In this document: one piece after another, positions 60,557 to 64,000 of the stretch
Layout of the letters: each line of letters opens with the position of its first letter
Numbering within the stretch: position 1 is the stretch's first letter
NCBI GenBank assembly: GCA_964620325.1
Contig: CAZUIM010000011.1
Coordinates: 14,869 to 78,868, forward strand
Source of the DNA: CAZMYM01 sp964620325
Lineage (GTDB): Bacteria; Bipolaricaulota; Bipolaricaulia; UBA7950; UBA9294
Length of the DNA stretch: 64,000 nt
Reading direction: 5' to 3'
Made by a program: the position numbers and the translations under genes
Notes under the pieces: generated by a model
The model's database searches: none
Told to the model about the DNA's origin: nothing
What the model saw: only the letters and a program-made list of their open reading frames with translations

Positions 60557-60814
60557 TCAGGCCTCGAGTGACGGGAGGACGCTTACGTACTTCTTGTTGT
60601 TGCCCTCGAAGCGGACGTACCCGGGCGCCTTCGCATAGATGGTGAAGTCGCGGCCGATGCCGACGTTCTTCCCCAATCCGAACACGGTTCCCCGTTGACG
60701 GACGATGATCGTCCCAGGGTTGACCCATTCTCCGCCGAATCGCTTGATCCCCAGGCGCTTCCCCGCGCTGTCGTGGACGTTCTGGGTTGATCCGGTGCTC
60801 GTTTTGTGTGCCAT
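60557..60814 (-). CDS. rpmA: 50S ribosomal protein L27
   Basis: An 85-residue protein: MAHKTSTGSTQNVHDSAGKR, LGIKRFGGEWVNPGTIIVRQ and RGTVFGLGKNVGIGRD are L27. It begins directly at AHK, with no N-terminal extension that would need proteolytic removal. L27's N-terminus reaches the peptidyl-transferase centre. GGGAG precedes the ATG. Confidence 0.97.
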   Translation of the reverse strand: MAHKTSTGSTQNVHDSAGKRLGIKRFGGEWVNPGTIIVRQRGTVFGLGKNVGIGRDFTIYAKAPGYVRFEGNNKKYVSVLPSLEA

Positions 60815-60827
60815 CTCGACTCCCTGT

Positions 60828-61151
60828 CTAGACTTCCACGCCGACGCTCGCCTCTTCGACGACGAGATCGGCCGGGTATTCCTTCGCCAGCAACCTCAGA
60901 CCGACGACCAGCGTCTCCAAGACGGCGTCCAGCTCTCGGTCCAAGTGCGTGTCGCATCGATCGATCACCAGCTCGGTGGCGTCGGGTATCGTCGACTCCA
61001 CCCCAACGTGCAGGTAATCGACGAGCGTCATTGTCACCGCCTGCAGCAGATGGAGAGCGCTCGCGCCCGCAATCGTGCCGTCTGTGATCTCACAGACGGA
61101 CAGACCGGTCACGCGATTCCGCTCGTCTCGCCGGATCAGGATATCTCCCAC
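60828..61151 (-). CDS. Prp-like protein (ribosomal-processing protease homologue), probably inactive
   Basis: A 107-residue protein between rplU and rpmA, the position of the cysteine protease Prp. The fold pattern fits, but the catalytic pair is missing. In active Prp a GHA motif and, about ten residues on, a VCAAVSAL motif supply His and Cys; here the aligned parts read GLSVCE and IAGASALHLL. The only nearby Cys sits in the wrong place. The matching L27 has no leader to cleave. GTG start behind GGGGAG. Confidence 0.7.
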   Translation of the reverse strand: MGDILIRRDERNRVTGLSVCEITDGTIAGASALHLLQAVTMTLVDYLHVGVESTIPDATELVIDRCDTHLDRELDAVLETLVVGLRLLAKEYPADLVVEEASVGVEV

Positions 61152-61159
61152 GGTCTCCC

Positions 61160-61474
61160 CTATTCTTCGATTCCGGTGATCTCCGTTGTCATCACCGTCT
61201 GACGATGTCCCTGCTTTCGGCGGTATCCCTTCTTGCTCTTGTACTTGTAGACGATGATCTTCTCGCCTCGTGCCTCTTCGATGACCCGCCCCTTGACGGT
61301 CACGCCGTCGAGATGCGGTGTGCCGACACGGACATCCCCATCCTTCACCAACAGCAGCACTCGGTCGAACGACACCTCGGAATCGACGGCGACACCGGGG
61401 ATCCTCTCGTGCTCGAGACGAGTCCCCTGTTCGACTTTGTACTGCTTCCCGCCACTCTCAATCACTGCGTACAT
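61160..61474 (-). CDS. rplU: 50S ribosomal protein L21
   Basis: A 104-residue protein: MYAVIESGGKQYKVEQGTRL, VLLLVKDGDVRVGTP and YKYKSKKGYRRKQGHRQ are L21. The ATG at 61474 is preferred over an in-frame GTG four codons earlier because GAGGTGGGAA sits 7 bp before it. It is the first gene of the rplU-prp-rpmA-obg-nadD-infC series, after its own promoter. Confidence 0.97.
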   Translation of the reverse strand: MYAVIESGGKQYKVEQGTRLEHERIPGVAVDSEVSFDRVLLLVKDGDVRVGTPHLDGVTVKGRVIEEARGEKIIVYKYKSKKGYRRKQGHRQTVMTTEITGIEE

Positions 61475-61500
61475 TCGCGTTCCCACCTCAATCTGAGCCG

Positions 61501-61529
61501 ATTCTAGCCGTCCCCAACCCCCTTTTCAA
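61501..61529 (-). promoter_or_regulatory. Promoter of the rplU translation operon
   Basis: On the minus strand TTGAAA (61524-61529), 17 bp and TAGAAT (61501-61506), just after the metG stop. It gives a leader of about 20 nt with a good ribosome site for rplU. Confidence 0.7.
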
Positions 61530-61533
61530 CGCC

Positions 61534-63513
61534 CTAGGAAACGGGCGTTCCCGGATCGACGGGCCGATCGACGACGACGAGCGACGACTCCTCGCCCTGC
61601 GCCGCGAGGAGCATGCATTCGGACTGTACACCACGGATCGATCTCGGCTCCAGGTTGACCACCGCGACGACGAGCTTTCCCACGACCTCTTCTGCATTGT
61701 AGAACTCACGGATTCCGGCAACACAGTGCCGCGAGTGGTCGCCGAACCCGACGACGAGATGCAGGAGCTTGTCGGCCCCCGCGATCTCCGTCGCCGACTC
61801 GACGACTCCGACTCGCAGATCGATCTTCCGGAAATCGTCGAACGACATCGCTTCCGACGCGGGGTTCGCGGCCTCAGCCGCGGCGTCCGAGGAGACGACC
61901 TGCTCCATGCGCTCCTTGATGTCCGCGATGTCGATTCGCTCCAGAAGAACGCGGTCGTCACCGAGACGCGCTCCACGGATCGTCCGCTCGATGTCCTGCC
62001 AGGTTGCGTTCTCGACGCCCAAGATGCGGAGAACCGCCGACGAGAACGTCGGAAGATACGGGGCCAGCGCAACCGCCATTCCCTTCACCAGGTGGACGGC
62101 GCTGGCCACGGCCGTCTCGTCCTTCGTCTCCCACGGCTCCTTGCGCTGGAAGTACTCGTTCCCGAACACCGCGAGATCACAGACGCTTCGCAGCGCCTGC
62201 CCGAGGAGTGCGTCGTCGATCGCCTGCTCGTACGCCGCCATTCCTTCGCGCAGCCGCGCGACGACTTCCGAATCCGGATCGACGTTCGGGACGATCCCGC
62301 CGAACTGCGTTTGGACGAACGACAATACACGGTTCATCAGGTTGGCGACGTTGGAGATCAACACGCCGTTGATCGCCTTCTCGAGCTCCTCCCACGAGAA
62401 GTTGGTGTCTCGGCCCTCCGGCCGGTTGTACAGGAGGTAGAAGCGCCACAGCTCGCCGTCCATCACCTCGAGTGCGTCGTCGCCGTACAGCCCGACCCCG
62501 CGCGTCTTCGAGAAGCTCTCACCGCCGATCCAGTTGAGGTACTCCGTCGCGGCGATCTGGTCCGGCAGATGATACCCCTGCCCGGACGCGATCAGCTGAC
62601 CGGGAAAGATCAGCGTGTGAAACGCGATGTTGTCTTTGCCCAACGTGTAGATCTGATAGACGTCGTCGCCGTACCAGTAGTCCTTCCACCGCTCGTTCGA
62701 ATCGAAATGCTCGATCGTCGCCGACACGTAGCCGAGGGCCGCCTCTCCCCAAACGTAGATTACCTTCCCTTCGGCCCCTTCGAACGGCGCGGGGATCCCC
62801 CAGTCGATGTCGCGGGTCATCGCTCGCGGACGCAGCCCCTCGTCGATCATCTGCTGGGTGTAGCGTTGAACGTTCCCCTGGAAGTCGCGGGAGTCGACGT
62901 AGGCCCGTAGCGGCTGCGAAAGCGTCGCAAGATCGAGATACCAGTGCTTTGTTTCGCGGAACTCCACGTTGCTGCGGCCACAGAAGCTGCACCGTGCTTC
63001 GATGAGCTCCTCCGGTTCGAGCATGCTGCCGCAGGCGTCGCACTGATTGCCGAGCGCGTTCTTCGATCCGCAACGCGGGCACGTGCCGGAGACGAAACGA
63101 TCCGCGAGGAACTTCTCACAGTCACGGCAGTACGCGCGCTGCTCGACCTTCGTGCAGATGAAGCCACGCTCCTCCATCTGCAGGTAGATCTCCCGCACGA
63201 ACGCCTTGTGGACCGTCGATTCCGTCGTCGTGTAGTTGTCGAACTCGATCTCGAATCCCTCGAGGATCCCGACGATACGCTCGTGATTGCGCCGGGCCCA
63301 TTCCGCGGGAGGGATCCCCTTCTGCAGTGCCTCGAACTCGACCCGCGTTCCGTGTGCATCGGAACCGGAGACGTACAGAGCGTCCGCCCCGCGCAGACGG
63401 TGGTACCGCGTGAACACGTCGCCGGAAAGGAGCGAACTCACGATGTTTCCCAGATGAGGGACGCCCGACGCGTACGGCCACGCGCTGCAGACCAACACCC
63501 TCGACTTGTCCAA
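61534..63513 (-). CDS. metG: Methionyl-tRNA synthetase
   Basis: A 659-residue class I synthetase. The HIGH-type motif is HLGN, the double zinc knuckle is CRDCEKF...CPRCGSK and CDACGS...CSFC, and the KMSKS loop appears as FSKTRG. A C-terminal tRNA-binding domain (about 555-659: SFDDFRKIDLRVGVV) is fused. The TTG at 63513 is chosen because GGAGGTG lies 8 bp upstream and the catalytic domain begins right after. It is followed closely by rplU on the same strand. Confidence 0.96.
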   Translation of the reverse strand: MDKSRVLVCSAWPYASGVPHLGNIVSSLLSGDVFTRYHRLRGADALYVSGSDAHGTRVEFEALQKGIPPAEWARRNHERIVGILEGFEIEFDNYTTTESTVHKAFVREIYLQMEERGFICTKVEQRAYCRDCEKFLADRFVSGTCPRCGSKNALGNQCDACGSMLEPEELIEARCSFCGRSNVEFRETKHWYLDLATLSQPLRAYVDSRDFQGNVQRYTQQMIDEGLRPRAMTRDIDWGIPAPFEGAEGKVIYVWGEAALGYVSATIEHFDSNERWKDYWYGDDVYQIYTLGKDNIAFHTLIFPGQLIASGQGYHLPDQIAATEYLNWIGGESFSKTRGVGLYGDDALEVMDGELWRFYLLYNRPEGRDTNFSWEELEKAINGVLISNVANLMNRVLSFVQTQFGGIVPNVDPDSEVVARLREGMAAYEQAIDDALLGQALRSVCDLAVFGNEYFQRKEPWETKDETAVASAVHLVKGMAVALAPYLPTFSSAVLRILGVENATWQDIERTIRGARLGDDRVLLERIDIADIKERMEQVVSSDAAAEAANPASEAMSFDDFRKIDLRVGVVESATEIAGADKLLHLVVGFGDHSRHCVAGIREFYNAEEVVGKLVVAVVNLEPRSIRGVQSECMLLAAQGEESSLVVVDRPVDPGTPVS

Positions 63514-63634
63514 CCGACAGCACCTCCGAACGCTCTGGTTCAGAGGAGGAGTATATCTTAGGGACTCCTTCGCTCCAACGGCGGCCCGGCCGCTCCCGTT
63601 GCGCGCCTCTGGCCGACCGGGTATCACTACGGCA

Positions 63635-63949
63635 ATGGACGACGAGAGGCAGTCTGCGAGTGCGCAAGAGAGAATCGCGGTAACCGTAAAGGTCTTCGGC
63701 GCACACCGCGAGCGATTCGGCTCCGATCCGCGCCGGATCGAGATCCGGCCCGGTGGCACGCTTCGTGACGTTCTCGCGGCGCTGGACGAACTCGTCCCCG
63801 ACCTCGCTGTCCAACTGCAGGACGGTCTGGATAAGGGATATCTGCAGATTCTCGTCAACGGCAGGAACGCGCAGTTTCTCGATCGCCTCGACTCCCGGCT
63901 CGCCCCCGATGACACGGTCGCCTTCCTCCCGCCGATCGGCGGGGGCTAG
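63635..63949 (+). CDS. MoaD/ThiS-family sulfur-carrier protein
   Basis: A 104-residue ubiquitin-fold protein ending in Gly-Gly (PPIGGG), the residues adenylated and thiocarboxylated in sulfur carriers. It has VTVKVFGAHRERFG and LRDVLAALDE, with VNGRNAQFL and DDTVAFLPP later. A 17-residue N-terminal extension precedes the fold. TTGCGC-17-TATCAC places the -10 7 nt before the ATG, so the mRNA may be leaderless. It could serve molybdopterin, thiamine or another sulfur route; no partner E1 is in view. Confidence 0.85.
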   Translation: MDDERQSASAQERIAVTVKVFGAHRERFGSDPRRIEIRPGGTLRDVLAALDELVPDLAVQLQDGLDKGYLQILVNGRNAQFLDRLDSRLAPDDTVAFLPPIGGG

Positions 63950-63995
63950 GGGTTGGTTTTGCAATAGACTTACAGAGTTCGCACTCTGGAGGTTC

Positions 63996-64000
63996 ATGCA
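63996..64000 (+). CDS. Start codon of the next gene (cut by window edge)
   Basis: An ATG at 63996 with GGAGG 5 bp upstream starts a frame that leaves the window after two bases of its second codon. The product cannot be told. Confidence 0.4.

Noticed and set aside
63122..63997. Minus-strand open frame at the right edge
   Set aside because: It is antisense to the MoaD-like gene and out of frame with metG; its translation is Arg-rich with no recognisable domain.

Overview
The window is about 64 kb of GC-rich (roughly two-thirds G+C by eye), densely coded bacterial chromosome. The gene set is housekeeping: dnaX-ybaB, mutL, metG, rplU-rpmA-obg-nadD, infC-rpmI-rplT, rnpB, lepB, tRNAs. Lipoprotein and Sec signals are frequent, and GTG and TTG starts are common. 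No marker here fixes the phylum. A diderm candidate-phylum bacterium (for example of the Bipolaricaulota or Thermotogota kind) would fit, but that is inference. No phage, plasmid or IS backbone is visible. The only mobile-type gene is a minimal tyrosine recombinase beside a tandem repeat and a 100-N assembly gap.

Layout. 1-2200 (-): a GntR(YtrA)-ABC exporter operon ending in a lipoprotein cut by the window edge. 2200-9900: small unrelated genes, including a receiver protein with Asn at the phosphoacceptor site, an MFS carrier, lipoproteins and a flavin reductase. 9977-12217 (+): a 26-bp alternating repeat array and an 18-bp palindrome upstream of a UvrD/PcrA helicase. 12550-16719: a sulfite-oxidase-fold molybdoenzyme, then a Cys-containing leader ORF with cysK-cysE, facing a threonine/cysteate synthase-like gene. 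17038-18884: a lipase-like secreted protein and signal peptidase I. 18974-27844: a glyoxylate / amino-acid catabolic neighbourhood (class V aminotransferase, HOGA-like aldolase, Na+ symporter, a two-gene FAD/Fe-S amine dehydrogenase and its XRE-cupin regulator). 27984-33178 (+): an M42 peptidase, then a TPP-riboswitch operon for thiamine salvage (pyrophosphokinase, permease, binding protein, ATPase, methyltransferase). 33183-37103: a lipid-kinase-like gene, mutL, and an HTH-HD pair. 37239-38259: a perfect hairpin, 29-bp tandem repeats, the N gap and the recombinase. 38373-48313 (+): a seven-gene MoxR/DUF58/VWA operon. 48375-55035 (+): tRNA-Pro, dnaX, ybaB, a zinc-ribbon protein, a TPM protein, rnpB, vanZ-like, a membrane zinc protease, rpe, ribD. 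55129-63513 (-): tRNA-Val, then a long translation operon read from metG/rplU towards RNase G. 63635-63949 (+): a MoaD/ThiS-like protein.

How it works together. Most units are tight operons with 4-bp ATGA/GTGA overlaps, so translational coupling is the rule. Several single-gene or first-gene promoters place the -10 hexamer 6-10 nt before the start codon, implying leaderless or near-leaderless mRNAs; other genes have a strong Shine-Dalgarno sequence. The most unusual items are the recombinase/repeat locus, the repeat array ahead of the helicase, the cysteine leader peptide, a Prp homologue that seems to lack both catalytic residues, and an RNase G that stops before its zinc link and has no ordinary start codon at its conserved N-terminus.
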